A DNA stretch of 44,445 bases from Psychrobacter sp. (GTDB lineage: Bacteria; Pseudomonadota; Gammaproteobacteria; Pseudomonadales; Moraxellaceae), in the NCBI RefSeq assembly GCF_018260395.1, contig NZ_JAGLBC010000006.1:1-44445 (forward strand). Direction: 5' to 3'. Both the position numbers and the translations under genes were made by a program. This document shows, piece after piece, positions 8,344 through 17,359 of the stretch (its first letter is position 1; each line of letters begins with the position of its first letter). The notes under the pieces are model-generated. The model was not told the origin of the DNA and ran no database searches. It saw only the letters and a list, made by a program, of their open reading frames with translations.

Positions 8344-8996
8344 TAACTCTTAGAATCCACTAAATTAGCTACTAAATCCATAAACCAACTGCCTAAAGTC
8401 CATAGCGCTATTGCCAATAATGCCAACACTATTAGGCCTAGGATATCTGGAACATGTAAATAAAGCCAAGCGACTAATGGGTTGCGCCAAAATTTAGACT
8501 TTTGCTGTTTATTTTGTAAAGCTTGATGCATAAAGGGACGTTCTATATGAGCAGTCTCGATAATGCCATACTCATCTTGTAGGTGATCTCGGACAATCTC
8601 TAACGTCTTTCGACTTGGACGCAAAAATATATCCATCACTGTGCCTACCACCGGAACTACGCCGACCACCAAGTCAATGAGTGCCAATTTAACTGCTGGC
8701 GTTAATTTGTGTAACGGTACGCCCAGTCTTCTTCCTAGCACAAAGGCATAGCCAGTCAACAATAAGCCAGCCACGTCACCAGCAACAGGAATGGTAGATA
8801 AAGCCGCATCTGCACCTACACCTTGCTTTGTAAAAGGAATTCGTACTATAGAATCCATAGTATTGGCGAATTTTGCCAAACTACGTTCCATTTTAATGAC
8901 TTGTTGTCGAGATAAGCCTTCTTTTAACAAGTTTTCTTCAAACTTGTTGTTTACAGTAGTTTGAGTTTTTAAGGCTGTTTTAAAAGGTTTAGCCAT
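8340..8996 (-). CDS. DUF4112 domain membrane protein
   Basis: The 218-residue protein carries the DUF4112 pattern at about 40-145: MDSIVRIPFT, a GADAALSTIPVAGD segment and LIDLVVGVVPVVGTVMDIFLRP. Hydrophobic stretches lie in the DUF4112 core, and a C-terminal transmembrane helix lies at about 183-205 (PDILGLIVLALLAIALW). The function of DUF4112 is not known. It is the last gene of the rluC-HAD-ubiA-DUF4112 unit, 25 bp after ubiA. An adaptation or stress role cannot be inferred from the sequence alone. Confidence 0.85.
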   Translation of the reverse strand: MAKPFKTALKTQTTVNNKFEENLLKEGLSRQQVIKMERSLAKFANTMDSIVRIPFTKQGVGADAALSTIPVAGDVAGLLLTGYAFVLGRRLGVPLHKLTPAVKLALIDLVVGVVPVVGTVMDIFLRPSRKTLEIVRDHLQDEYGIIETAHIERPFMHQALQNKQQKSKFWRNPLVAWLYLHVPDILGLIVLALLAIALWTLGSWFMDLVANLVDSKSY

Positions 8997-9021
8997 GTGG
9001 AGCTCTCATTCACAATTAAAA

Positions 9022-9972
9022 TTATGCTATAGCAGTAAACTCGATCCAAAAGCAGCTCAAAGCAACCACTAAAAATACATAGCGCCCTACCCAAACATTG
9101 TCCAAAAACGCATTAAAACACGCCATTGGATTACCAGTAGCGCAGGCTTTGTTTTGCTTAGAGAACAGTATGGCGACTAAACCTAATGCAAAAACAGGTA
9201 TCAGGCCGATGCTCGTCTGTGAAAAATAATGATAAAACACCAGTGCCATTAATACCAAAAACGCAGTTTGTAATACTGAAATGATTACCACATCGTAGCG
9301 ACCAAATAAAATTGCAGTCGACTTTACCCCAATTTTCAAGTCATCATCGCGATCAGCCATGGCGTACTGGGTATCGTAAGCCACTGTCCAACACATGTAA
9401 GCTATAAACAATAACCAACACCACATATCGGATGAGCCTTGTACAGCCACATACGCCATTGGGATAGCCCAACCAAAAGCGGCCGCTAAAAACACTTGTG
9501 GCAAGTGCGTGTAGCGCTTCATAAAAGGGTAAATAAATGCCAATAGCACAGCGCCAAGAGACCAATAAAATACCTCTAAAGGCAACCACAACAACAAACT
9601 GGCACTAATAAGAGACAAGACTAAAAATGCTGCTACTGCCTCTTTTGAGGATAGTCTACCATCGGCTAAAGGACGACCTTTGGTACGGGTTACAGAGCCA
9701 TCCACCTTTCTATCTGCAAAATCATTAATTGCACAACCTGCTGCTCTCATCAAAATAGCACCAAGAGCGAATATTAATAATATTGACCATGGTGGCAGAA
9801 CGCTTGGTAATGCAGTAGAAGCTTGCGTGGCTTGATTTATTGAGCGACCAAAAGCTGCCAAAAAAACTGCCCATAGCGTTGGCCACAATAACAGCTCAAT
9901 ACCCACTGGCTTATCAAAACGTGTTAAGTGAATATAGGCTTGAAGTTTTTTTTGAAAATCTGATTGGGTCAT
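9022..9972 (-). CDS. ubiA: 4-hydroxybenzoate octaprenyltransferase
   Basis: This inner-membrane prenyltransferase adds the polyprenyl tail to 4-hydroxybenzoate in ubiquinone biosynthesis. The 316-residue protein has the two Asp-rich Mg-prenyl-diphosphate motifs of the UbiA family: NDFADRKVD (83-91) and DRDDD (207-211) within [18 protein letters not shown]. It has about eight or nine hydrophobic helices. [19 protein letters not shown] near the N-terminus is typical of UbiA proper rather than of COX10 or MenA. ubiC, a frequent partner, is not adjacent. Instead the gene sits in a tightly spaced operon behind rluC and a HAD phosphatase. Confidence 0.95.
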   Translation of the reverse strand: MTQSDFQKKLQAYIHLTRFDKPVGIELLLWPTLWAVFLAAFGRSINQATQASTALPSVLPPWSILLIFALGAILMRAAGCAINDFADRKVDGSVTRTKGRPLADGRLSSKEAVAAFLVLSLISASLLLWLPLEVFYWSLGAVLLAFIYPFMKRYTHLPQVFLAAAFGWAIPMAYVAVQGSSDMWCWLLFIAYMCWTVAYDTQYAMADRDDDLKIGVKSTAILFGRYDVVIISVLQTAFLVLMALVFYHYFSQTSIGLIPVFALGLVAILFSKQNKACATGNPMACFNAFLDNVWVGRYVFLVVALSCFWIEFTAIA

Positions 9973-9998
9973 AGCGTATCAGCAACCATAGATTAGTC

Positions 9999-10694
9999 TT
10001 ATCTTGCCGTCAATAATTCAATTAATTGCGAAGGCGTATCCACATGAAAAGTTGGGTTTTCAGCAGCTAATATGTCGTGATCTGCCGCCCCATAATTTAC
10101 CGCAATAGACATCATATTAAGCTTATTGGCCATTTGGATATCATGAATGCTATCCCCTACGAAAACTGAATCAGAAACTTCATGACCTGTCTCTTGCAAA
10201 ATATCTAATAACATTTGTGGATTCGGCTTTGACCCCGACTCATCTGCACAGCGAGTACTAACAAAATAATGGCGACTTTGGGCGTAATCCATAACCCGAT
10301 CAAGTCCCGCACGTTTCTTTCCCGTAGCTACTGCTAGTTGTTTACCTTGAGCTTTTAGCCTTTGTAACATTGCTTCGATGCCATTAAAGAACTGCGAGTG
10401 TGGCTGATTCGGTTCAACACTGGCATTGATATAATAATCGGCATAACTTTGTTGAATGGCTAAGTGCTGCTCTGAAGTAGCATGAGGATATAAAATCTGT
10501 ATGCCCCGAATTAAGCTCAAACCAATGATAGATTTCACTGCTTCATCAGTGGTATAAAAACCATTTGCCTCGCCAGCGATATGCATAGACTTAACAATCA
10601 AGCCTATTGAATCCATTAAGGTTCCGTCCCAATCAAAAATAATCAGTGACTTTTTCTTTAAGTCATGTTCAGCCTGAGTAGCCATATCATTCAT
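9999..10694 (-). CDS. HAD-superfamily hydrolase (phosphoglycolate phosphatase-like)
   Basis: This 231-residue cytosolic phosphatase of HAD subfamily I has the nucleophile motif DWDGTLMDS (D21, D23). The motif II/III region is ATGKKRAGLDRV, with a lysine/threonine loop, and motif IV is VFVGDSIHDIQMA. A helical cap lies at about 30-100. It resembles Gph-like phosphatases and the HAD proteins often encoded next to rluC in gammaproteobacteria. The true substrate is not predictable. It is spaced 25 bp from rluC and 26 bp from ubiA, so it is almost certainly translated from the same transcript. GGAT precedes the first ATG; a second ATG three codons on is possible. Confidence 0.9.
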   Translation of the reverse strand: MNDMATQAEHDLKKKSLIIFDWDGTLMDSIGLIVKSMHIAGEANGFYTTDEAVKSIIGLSLIRGIQILYPHATSEQHLAIQQSYADYYINASVEPNQPHSQFFNGIEAMLQRLKAQGKQLAVATGKKRAGLDRVMDYAQSRHYFVSTRCADESGSKPNPQMLLDILQETGHEVSDSVFVGDSIHDIQMANKLNMMSIAVNYGAADHDILAAENPTFHVDTPSQLIELLTAR

Positions 10695-10719
10695 AGCAAT
10701 TTTATCCTTACAGCCAAGC

Positions 10720-11814
10720 TTAGTTTAATTTAAAATCTTCAGGCAATAGCGATTGCATGTCTTCTGGCAACGGTGCTTTAATGGTCTCAAATTCAGGTAC
10801 ATCTAACTTCCAAGCATGCAAACACAAACGGCGCACATTAGATTGATCGTTTATATTGTATTTGTCATCGCCCAAGATAGGATGACCTACATATGCCAAA
10901 TGGACACGAATCTGATGAGTACGTCCGGTAAGGGGCATGGCTTCAATTAAACTTACTGGCTCACCATTAATCTCAAAACGCGTTACTACTTTGCAAATGG
11001 TTTGACTGCTTTTAGCATCAGAATTATTTTTATCTACTTTAACTCTACGCTCACCATTGGCAAGATTAAAACGTAATAAAGGCGCATCAATGCTTATATC
11101 ATTAAGGGCAGGCTGACCTTTAACGATACATAAATAATGCTTTTGTATCGTTTTCTCACGTAAATGTTCCTGCAATACTTTCAAAGTTGAACGCTTCTTA
11201 GCGATCATTAGCAGCCCAGAAGTATCTTTATCAATGCGATGTACCAATTCTAGATATTTCTTATGGGTAGCATCACGCATGGCTTCAATAACCCCGAAGT
11301 CCAGTCCACTGCCACCATGTACCGCCATACCAGAAGGTTTATCGAGTACGATCAGTCCCTCATCTTCATATACCACACGCTCAAGTAAGCTTTTGGCAAA
11401 ACCTTCACTGATAACCGGCTTCTCACGTGTCGCCAATCTAACTGGGGCTATACGTACCACATCCCCCCGCTCAAGGTTATCATAAGGCTTACAACGCTTA
11501 TTATTGATACGCACTTCGTCTGAGCGAATCATTTTATAAATATGAGCACGTGGCATGCCCTTTAAACGTGCTAATAAAAAATTATCAACGCGTTGACCAT
11601 GTTGGTTACGGGTAACTTCTAAGTGATTAACCTGAGTGAAGTCTTTAATGTCTTCATCAGCACTTTGCGGACGAGCCTTGGTGGAATGACGTCTAACTTG
11701 AGACGGCTCAAGACCGACACTCGCCATCAGCCCGTCTAGATCTTGTTCAATTTTAGGGTTTTTAGAGTTCATTTGATCTACATTTTTCTCGTAATTTTGA
11801 TTTGATTTTGACAT
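10720..11814 (-). CDS. rluC: 23S rRNA pseudouridine synthase RluC
   Basis: RluC converts U955, U2504 and U2580 of 23S rRNA to pseudouridine in E. coli. The 364-residue protein has an S4 RNA-binding domain (about 73-123, RVDNFLLARLKGMPRAHIYK) and an RluA-type catalytic domain with HRIDKDTSG (catalytic D195). The N-terminal 65 residues are a polar extension; E. coli RluC is 319 residues. Divergence from rne, as in E. coli, supports RluC over RluD or RluA. It is the first gene of a four-gene operon (rluC, HAD, ubiA, DUF4112) with 25-26 bp gaps throughout. Confidence 0.94.
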   Translation of the reverse strand: MSKSNQNYEKNVDQMNSKNPKIEQDLDGLMASVGLEPSQVRRHSTKARPQSADEDIKDFTQVNHLEVTRNQHGQRVDNFLLARLKGMPRAHIYKMIRSDEVRINNKRCKPYDNLERGDVVRIAPVRLATREKPVISEGFAKSLLERVVYEDEGLIVLDKPSGMAVHGGSGLDFGVIEAMRDATHKKYLELVHRIDKDTSGLLMIAKKRSTLKVLQEHLREKTIQKHYLCIVKGQPALNDISIDAPLLRFNLANGERRVKVDKNNSDAKSSQTICKVVTRFEINGEPVSLIEAMPLTGRTHQIRVHLAYVGHPILGDDKYNINDQSNVRRLCLHAWKLDVPEFETIKAPLPEDMQSLLPEDFKLN

Positions 11815-12716
11815 ATTTTGTTAGGTGTTTGGCAAAAGATTTGGTATAGTCTAACACGTTGACTTTGTGTCTCGTGTATTGTTATTAACATAAGCCTATT
11901 TTTAAGGTCATTTTATAACCTTATGCGATTACACCATTATTTGAGTTCTATTTGCGACAGCATACCTGTCTAACAGTGAGTCTCTTTTTAAATATTCTGT
12001 AGAGAATATAAAGTCAGCCCACACCGTTATTTTTATAAACAATGATTTTGGGTAGGTGGTCTTGGAGCTTACAACTCCTTTTGCCGACTTGGCGCCACAT
12101 CCCCCATGTAAATTTAACATGTATACAATGTTGTAATATTTAGAGAGTTAATAGCTTTGGGTTAAAGCCAAAACTATTTATTAAAAGCCCAGCGAACTAA
12201 TGTAGCCGCTAGCCAAGCGTTATAATCTTACAATTTATAAAGCTTTAATCTAAGCTACCGCTTAGCTTTCCTGGTAATAAGCATGAATATATCAGACCAA
12301 ATCGTGCTGAGTTGGCGGTCAAATAACTGTAATTAGATGTTTCTTATATTTTGCTTTTTGTCATAATAAAAAAGCCGTTATTTGCCAAGTACGCCCCGTC
12401 AAATTAAGTACTGAATTGATAGTGAGATAAAACTTTAGGATTTTAAAATTTATTGAATATGTTTATATAATCAAGACAGACTACCTTCATGGTCACTGAC
12501 ACCACGCTAATTTACATAATAATTAGTTCGTCAAACCAACATGCGATAAGGATGACCTTACACCTCTCCTTGTTATCATTAAAAAAACTAGGTTCAGAAT
12601 GACTTGATTATGACTATTTTCAACTTAAAGCATTAACGTACTAAGACAGTTTCATAATAACCGAAGCTGAAAAACAGCAGTAAATCCTGATGACATACGT
12701 CAAGAAATCATTTCGA

Positions 12717-12752
12717 CCTTTAAGAGACTCCCAGTTTTATATATCTTAAAGG
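12717..12752 (+). promoter_or_regulatory. 9-bp perfect hairpin in the rne upstream region
   Basis: CCTTTAAGA (12717-12725) is the exact reverse complement of TCTTAAAGG (12744-12752). No T-tract follows, so it is not a terminator. Confidence 0.5.
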
Positions 12753-12867
12753 CGTAATATAAACTGCAAACTTATTTACAGCAGGATGCTGAAACTGGCT
12801 TTTACCTGTTTAATGCTTAATCAAACTATCCTAAAAATATATTTAAAACAATTATCATTGGTCTACT

Positions 12868-12927
12868 AACTCATAAAATATCTTTAGTTTCTATTGATCT
12901 TAAAGAAAAATGCTTTATTTATGAGTT
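12868..12927 (+). promoter_or_regulatory. Nested hairpin in the rne upstream region
   Basis: AACTCATAAA (12868-12877) pairs with TTTATGAGTT (12918-12927). Inside it CTTTA (12882-12886) pairs with TAAAG (12901-12905). It lies about 95 bp before the rne start. Confidence 0.55.
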
Positions 12928-12988
12928 AATAAATAGAAGGTTTAAATTTTAACCACTAAATGCTCAAGCTTCTCCTCTAAGTATCCAC

Positions 12989-13024
12989 CATTGTGTGTCA
13001 TGACCTAACTAGGATACACCAATG
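12989..13024 (+). promoter_or_regulatory. rne: Potential start-codon-sequestering hairpin of rne
   Basis: CATTGTGTGT (12989-12998) can pair with ACACCAATG (13016-13024): nine pairs with a single bulged T, covering the rne ATG and leaving the AGGA Shine-Dalgarno in the loop. An alternative pairing, GTATCC (12981-12986) with GGATAC (13012-13017), would instead cover the Shine-Dalgarno. Both follow from the sequence; a regulatory role is inferred. Confidence 0.45.
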
Positions 13025-16000
13025 AAACGCATACTAATTAACGCCACCCACAACGAAGAAGTACGTGTTGCTTTATGTAAAGGCAACCATCTTTATGACT
13101 TCGATCTTGAAAACCGTACCCGAGAACAAAAGAAAGCAAATATCTACAAAGGTCACGTCACCCGCGTTGAACCTTCATTAGAATCAGTCTTTGTTGAGTA
13201 TGGATCAAAACGCCAAGGGTTTTTACCTATTCGAGAAATTGCTAGCGAATATTTAGCTGGCAACCCCCGTGAAGACAATATTCGTAAGCTTATCAAAGAA
13301 GGCGATGAGCTAATCGTTCAAGTTGAAAAAGAAGAGCGTGGTAATAAAGGCGCTGCCCTATCTACTTACGTTTCTTTAGCTGGTCGCTACTTGGTATTAA
13401 TGCCAAACAATCCTAAAGGTGGCGGCATCTCACGTCAGATCTCTGGCAAATTGCGTGAAGACATGAAGCGTATGCTGGGCAATCTTGAGCTACCAAAAGG
13501 CATGAGCGTTATTGTTCGTACGGCAGGTATCGGCAAGACCCAAGATGACTTACAACATGATTTAAATCATTTATTAAACATCTGGAACGCTATTCAAGAT
13601 CAAAATAAAAAATATCCCTCTCCCCGTCTTGTGCATCAAGAAGCGGGTGTGGTGACACGCGCCGTACGCGACTATTTACGTGATGATATTAGCGAAATTT
13701 GGATAGATAATGAAGAGGCTTTCATTGAAGCGGAAACCTTTGTAAAAGCGGTTATGCCCACTCAAATCGATAAATTGCGTAAATATACCGAATTTGAACC
13801 TATGTTCTCAAGCTTCAATGTTGAGCGTCAGATCGAAACAGCTTATCAACGTGAAGTACGACTTCCATCTGGTGGCTCTATTGTTATTGATCAAACCGAA
13901 GCCTTAGTTTCTATTGATATTAACTCGGCCAAATCTACTAAGGGTGCTGATGTTGCAGAGACGGCATATCATACTAATTTAGAAGCTGCTGATGAAATCG
14001 CTCGTCAATTACGTCTACGTGATATGGGTGGGCTAATTGTTATCGATTTTATCGACATGAATGATAACAAGCATCAAAAAGAAGTTGAAAAACGTCTGGT
14101 TGAAGCAACTAAATATGATCGTGCTCGTGTTCAGTTTGGTGAAATATCACGCTTTGGTTTAATGGAAATGAGCCGTCAACGCCTGCGTCCTTCTCTTGAA
14201 GAGTCAACCGGTTATATCTGCCCTCGCTGTCATGGTAATGGCATGATTCGTGACCTACGCTCCTTATCCTTGTCAATCATGCGTCAAATTGAGCAAACCG
14301 CCCTTAAAGAGCGTCATGGTGAGGTACAAGCTGAAGTCCCGACAGATATCGCTGCTTTTTTATTAAATGAAAAGCGTGAAAGCCTAGTGTACCTTGAGCA
14401 AGACAGTGGCACTCGTATTACCATCTTGCCACATGCGCATTTAGAGTCTCCAAATTTCAATCTACATTTTAACCATCAAGGTTTTGCTCCGGCAAGTTAT
14501 GAGCGTGTGACCGATACTCAGTTACAAGAAACCAGTGGTCGTGGCTATGAGGTAGATTGGCAAACTTCTGAATCAGAGCGTCCAGAGCAGCAGCCTACGC
14601 GCCAACCACGTCAAGCCAATGAAGATGCACCAATTATACCGGCTAATAATCCGTCTACTAAGCATGATGCGCCTGAGCCAGTACCCGCTCAACAAGCACC
14701 TGAGAACCACACCCAAGCTCAAGTTGAACCCTCTAAACCTGCTGCTGTGGCTTGGTTATCAAACCTATTTGCCCCGACGCCGCAAGCACAAATGTCTGCT
14801 ACTGTTTGTAGTGCAGATGCTGCACAAGCCATTGAGTCAATCGTAAATACTGGTGCTCAGAGCCGTGGTGCATTTGGTCAAGTCAGTGCAGCGCCTGTTT
14901 CCCAAACTGCACAAGCTCAGTCAGCGTCTGTCGTTCAGCCTACTACAGCGTCTGAGACAGTAAGCAAAGACGATAACAAAGATGACAGTGAAAATGACAA
15001 TAACAGTGATAAAGACCGTCGTCGTTCTCGCAACAACAGAAGCCGTAATAAATACGACAAACGTAGCAAAACTGACAACCGTAGACGCCAATCTGAAAAA
15101 GACGATAAACAGCCTACTCATAGCGAAGACAAGTTAGACGCCCAGACATCAACGTCTACTAAAGACAGTCAGCCAGCCAATGAACTGCCAAAACGTACGT
15201 CTAATAGCAAGCGTGAGTCACGTGGCCCTATCGAGCGTGGTGAAGCTAAGCAGCTACATGATAAGTCATCTAACCGTAATCAAGACAATCGTGTTCCTCA
15301 AGATGACAGAAATAGAAATGCCGCTAAAACCGCAGATAAAAATGGCAACCGTTCACAAAATGAGCACAGTGTTGATCCTAACGAAGTAAACCTTCGTGTG
15401 ACAGAAGCAGAAAACAAGCATAAAAAGTCAGAAGTGGTTCATATTTCTTTAGATGATAGTAAAGCTGCGACGACTGCTGAAACCAAGCTTGACACTATGC
15501 CTGAAACGCATGCAGAGCTGAAAGCACAAACTAATGCGGACTCAACAACGTCATCGAGCCCAGACCAAGCTTCATCGCAGACAGTAGAACAGTCTACCAG
15601 TGCTGAACATGCTAATGTTGATAAAGCACCTATCGACCAGAACGCTCAAGCTGAAAAAGTAGCACCAACTAATTCAGAAACTACTAAATCTGACACAGTT
15701 GAAGCCTCTAACGCTCAAGTCGCAAATCCTGCTTTTAGGTCAGAGCATGTTCAGAACAATCAGTCTGACGCTTCTGCCATAGCACCTCAAACAGCTGCAA
15801 CCAGTACTAAAGCTGAAGTAGCTACTACCAACGAAACCAAAACAGACAATCGTCAGGTTTCAAACGTTGAGACAGAAAAAAGTAAAACAATAAGCACTGA
15901 AAATAAGGCTATGCTAGAAAAGCCGACTTCAGACCCAGAAAATGCTCGTGCAAGCATAGGTTTTGATACCAGCCTATTATTTGCTGATCGCTATGTGACT

Positions 16001-17197
16001 GCCAAGAAATTCGGCCAAGCCAGTAATGATCCGCGTTTAATAAAAGCGGCTATCTTGCAGCAAAGTAAAACTGTTGTAGAAGAAAAGCAATTTCAACCTG
16101 TTCAAAAGGCAGCTATTAGTGGCACGGTGGGACAATTTATCCATACTCACTTAGCACAGCCTAGTATGCGTATGGCTAAAGACGGGGTGATTGCTTGTTT
16201 CTTAGCGGCTTTAAATGCGCATAAGCAAACTTCGGGTAGCTATGGAAAATCTGCTCCTAAACGTAACACCGTTAACCAATCGCCTGAGTCATCAAAGGCC
16301 TTTAGCTTTGTAAATTATGGTTATCAGTCGTTGTCTCCAAGCTACTTAGAGCGCTTTACTAAGATGACTTCTGCTGCAGCGACACATAATATTGCGCAAG
16401 GCAAAACTGAGGTTGAACCAACTCCGATTGGGGCAAGAGCCTTTAATGATCCTCGTGGTCAGCATCCCAATTATACTGCTCCAGTAGCCCAAAGTGTTAT
16501 AGTTGACACTGTTAGTAATGACACTGATAGTAATGACAATGTTAGCAATGACATTGTTAATGAAACGGTTAATGACGTTGTAAACGACGCTGTTACGCAG
16601 GATAATGTCCACATTTCAATAGAACCCACCACTGAAAGCCAAGACAAGCATAATGATAATAATTTGTCTAATAAGGCACTCATGGCAAACTTAATGTCAC
16701 TAGATGTGGGTGACTTTGTGAATCAAGTGCTGGGTCAAAAAGGCTTAGATATCATTGAATCAGGAAATACGGAAGCTGCCTTCCTAAAAGCACTTAGTCT
16801 TCCTGAAGATAAATTGATATCTGTGGCTCAAAAACTAACTTCGGGTATACTTGAGCAGCAAGTTGCTAAAGGTTTAGAGCAACCTGCAAGTGCTTTGGTC
16901 AATGAACCGCAAACCGATGCAGTCAGCAATAAAGAGAGTTTAGAAGATAGTAAAAAAGCAACTCGATTTGAAACTGAGGCTCAAAGCCAAGAGCTGCCTG
17001 CTAGTCCTACAAATAAGACCAGCATTGAGACCTACAAGAGTATGATTGAAAACATCTCTGAGCAACTTTTGCCGCAAACAGGTTTGCTTAATCTGACCTC
17101 GCCTAAAGTGCCAAAAGCACGTAGTCGTAAGGCTAAAGAAGAACCTAAAAAGCAAGCAAAGGCTGATACCGAAGCTGAAAGTAACAATGATAACTAA
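13022..17197 (+). CDS. rne: Ribonuclease E
   Basis: RNase E is the essential endoribonuclease that starts mRNA decay, processes rRNA and tRNA precursors and scaffolds the degradosome. The catalytic half (about 1-500) has an S1 domain (near 35-120), the DNase I-like site with D299 (SIDINS) and D342 (IVIDFIDM), and the Zn-link C400-PR-C403, each about four residues earlier than in E. coli (D303, D346, C404, C407). The roughly 890-residue C-terminal half is polar and disordered: an Arg/Lys-rich block (about 660-700, likely RNA-binding), long Thr/Ser/Glu/Gln-rich spacers, an Asn/Asp/Val repeat near 1160-1195, and two NDPR motifs (1002-1005, 1142-1145). At 1391 residues it is much longer than the E. 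coli enzyme (1061). AGGA at 13011-13014 supports the ATG. Confidence 0.97.
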   Translation: MKRILINATHNEEVRVALCKGNHLYDFDLENRTREQKKANIYKGHVTRVEPSLESVFVEYGSKRQGFLPIREIASEYLAGNPREDNIRKLIKEGDELIVQVEKEERGNKGAALSTYVSLAGRYLVLMPNNPKGGGISRQISGKLREDMKRMLGNLELPKGMSVIVRTAGIGKTQDDLQHDLNHLLNIWNAIQDQNKKYPSPRLVHQEAGVVTRAVRDYLRDDISEIWIDNEEAFIEAETFVKAVMPTQIDKLRKYTEFEPMFSSFNVERQIETAYQREVRLPSGGSIVIDQTEALVSIDINSAKSTKGADVAETAYHTNLEAADEIARQLRLRDMGGLIVIDFIDMNDNKHQKEVEKRLVEATKYDRARVQFGEISRFGLMEMSRQRLRPSLEESTGYICPRCHGNGMIRDLRSLSLSIMRQIEQTALKERHGEVQAEVPTDIAAFLLNEKRESLVYLEQDSGTRITILPHAHLESPNFNLHFNHQGFAPASYERVTDTQLQETSGRGYEVDWQTSESERPEQQPTRQPRQANEDAPIIPANNPSTKHDAPEPVPAQQAPENHTQAQVEPSKPAAVAWLSNLFAPTPQAQMSATVCSADAAQAIESIVNTGAQSRGAFGQVSAAPVSQTAQAQSASVVQPTTASETVSKDDNKDDSENDNNSDKDRRRSRNNRSRNKYDKRSKTDNRRRQSEKDDKQPTHSEDKLDAQTSTSTKDSQPANELPKRTSNSKRESRGPIERGEAKQLHDKSSNRNQDNRVPQDDRNRNAAKTADKNGNRSQNEHSVDPNEVNLRVTEAENKHKKSEVVHISLDDSKAATTAETKLDTMPETHAELKAQTNADSTTSSSPDQASSQTVEQSTSAEHANVDKAPIDQNAQAEKVAPTNSETTKSDTVEASNAQVANPAFRSEHVQNNQSDASAIAPQTAATSTKAEVATTNETKTDNRQVSNVETEKSKTISTENKAMLEKPTSDPENARASIGFDTSLLFADRYVTAKKFGQASNDPRLIKAAILQQSKTVVEEKQFQPVQKAAISGTVGQFIHTHLAQPSMRMAKDGVIACFLAALNAHKQTSGSYGKSAPKRNTVNQSPESSKAFSFVNYGYQSLSPSYLERFTKMTSAAATHNIAQGKTEVEPTPIGARAFNDPRGQHPNYTAPVAQSVIVDTVSNDTDSNDNVSNDIVNETVNDVVNDAVTQDNVHISIEPTTESQDKHNDNNLSNKALMANLMSLDVGDFVNQVLGQKGLDIIESGNTEAAFLKALSLPEDKLISVAQKLTSGILEQQVAKGLEQPASALVNEPQTDAVSNKESLEDSKKATRFETEAQSQELPASPTNKTSIETYKSMIENISEQLLPQTGLLNLTSPKVPKARSRKAKEEPKKQAKADTEAESNNDN

Positions 17198-17254
17198 TTT
17201 TGTTGATTTGACTAAGCTTAGCTAGGTGTTGATAGTCATAAATTTATGTTAAAC

Positions 17255-17288
17255 AAATGGGCCACCTATTATAAGTGGCCCATTTTTT
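17255..17288 (+). terminator. Rho-independent terminator of rne
   Basis: AAATGGGCCAC (17255-17265) and GTGGCCCATTT (17275-17285) form an 11-bp perfect stem with a 9-nt loop, followed by T residues. As the arms are A-rich on the left, it may also act for the convergent DUF808 gene. Confidence 0.93.
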
Positions 17289-17359
17289 ATTTCAAATCAG
17301 CTTTGAAAATCTAAGATTGAATTAAAACCATAGGATTTAAAAATGTCTAATCTAGAAAA

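Larger units (their letters stand above)
11815..13021 (+). promoter_or_regulatory. 1.2-kb rluC/rne intergenic region; hairpin-rich candidate rne leader
   Basis: No convincing gene lies here. Reading toward rne, many local inverted repeats can be seen: TAAGGT/ACCTTA (11903-11923), GACAG/CTGTC (11956-11970), ATATTCT/AGAATAT with a 4-nt loop (11992-12009), GGAG/CTCC (12064-12078), CATGT/ACATG (12105-12121) and an ATAG-TTTGG stem (12151-12177). Further along are CAAATAAC/GTTATTTG (12320-12384), GCTG/CAGC (12666-12678), CCTTTAAGA/TCTTAAAGG (12717-12752), CAGCA/TGCTG (12779-12791) and a nested hairpin (12868-12927). In E. coli the rne 5' leader is structured and mediates feedback control by RNase E. 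A comparable role here is an inference; no homology to a known leader family was established. Confidence 0.5.

Noticed and set aside
11929..12120. 63-codon minus-strand reading frame in the rluC/rne gap
   Set aside because: No ribosome-binding site and no family resemblance, and the region is better explained by dense hairpins. Kept as non-coding.
14619..16683. Several reading frames of 66-88 codons on either strand inside rne
   Set aside because: They lie wholly within the RNase E tail in other frames and have repetitive compositions mirroring the RNase E repeats. They are shadows.
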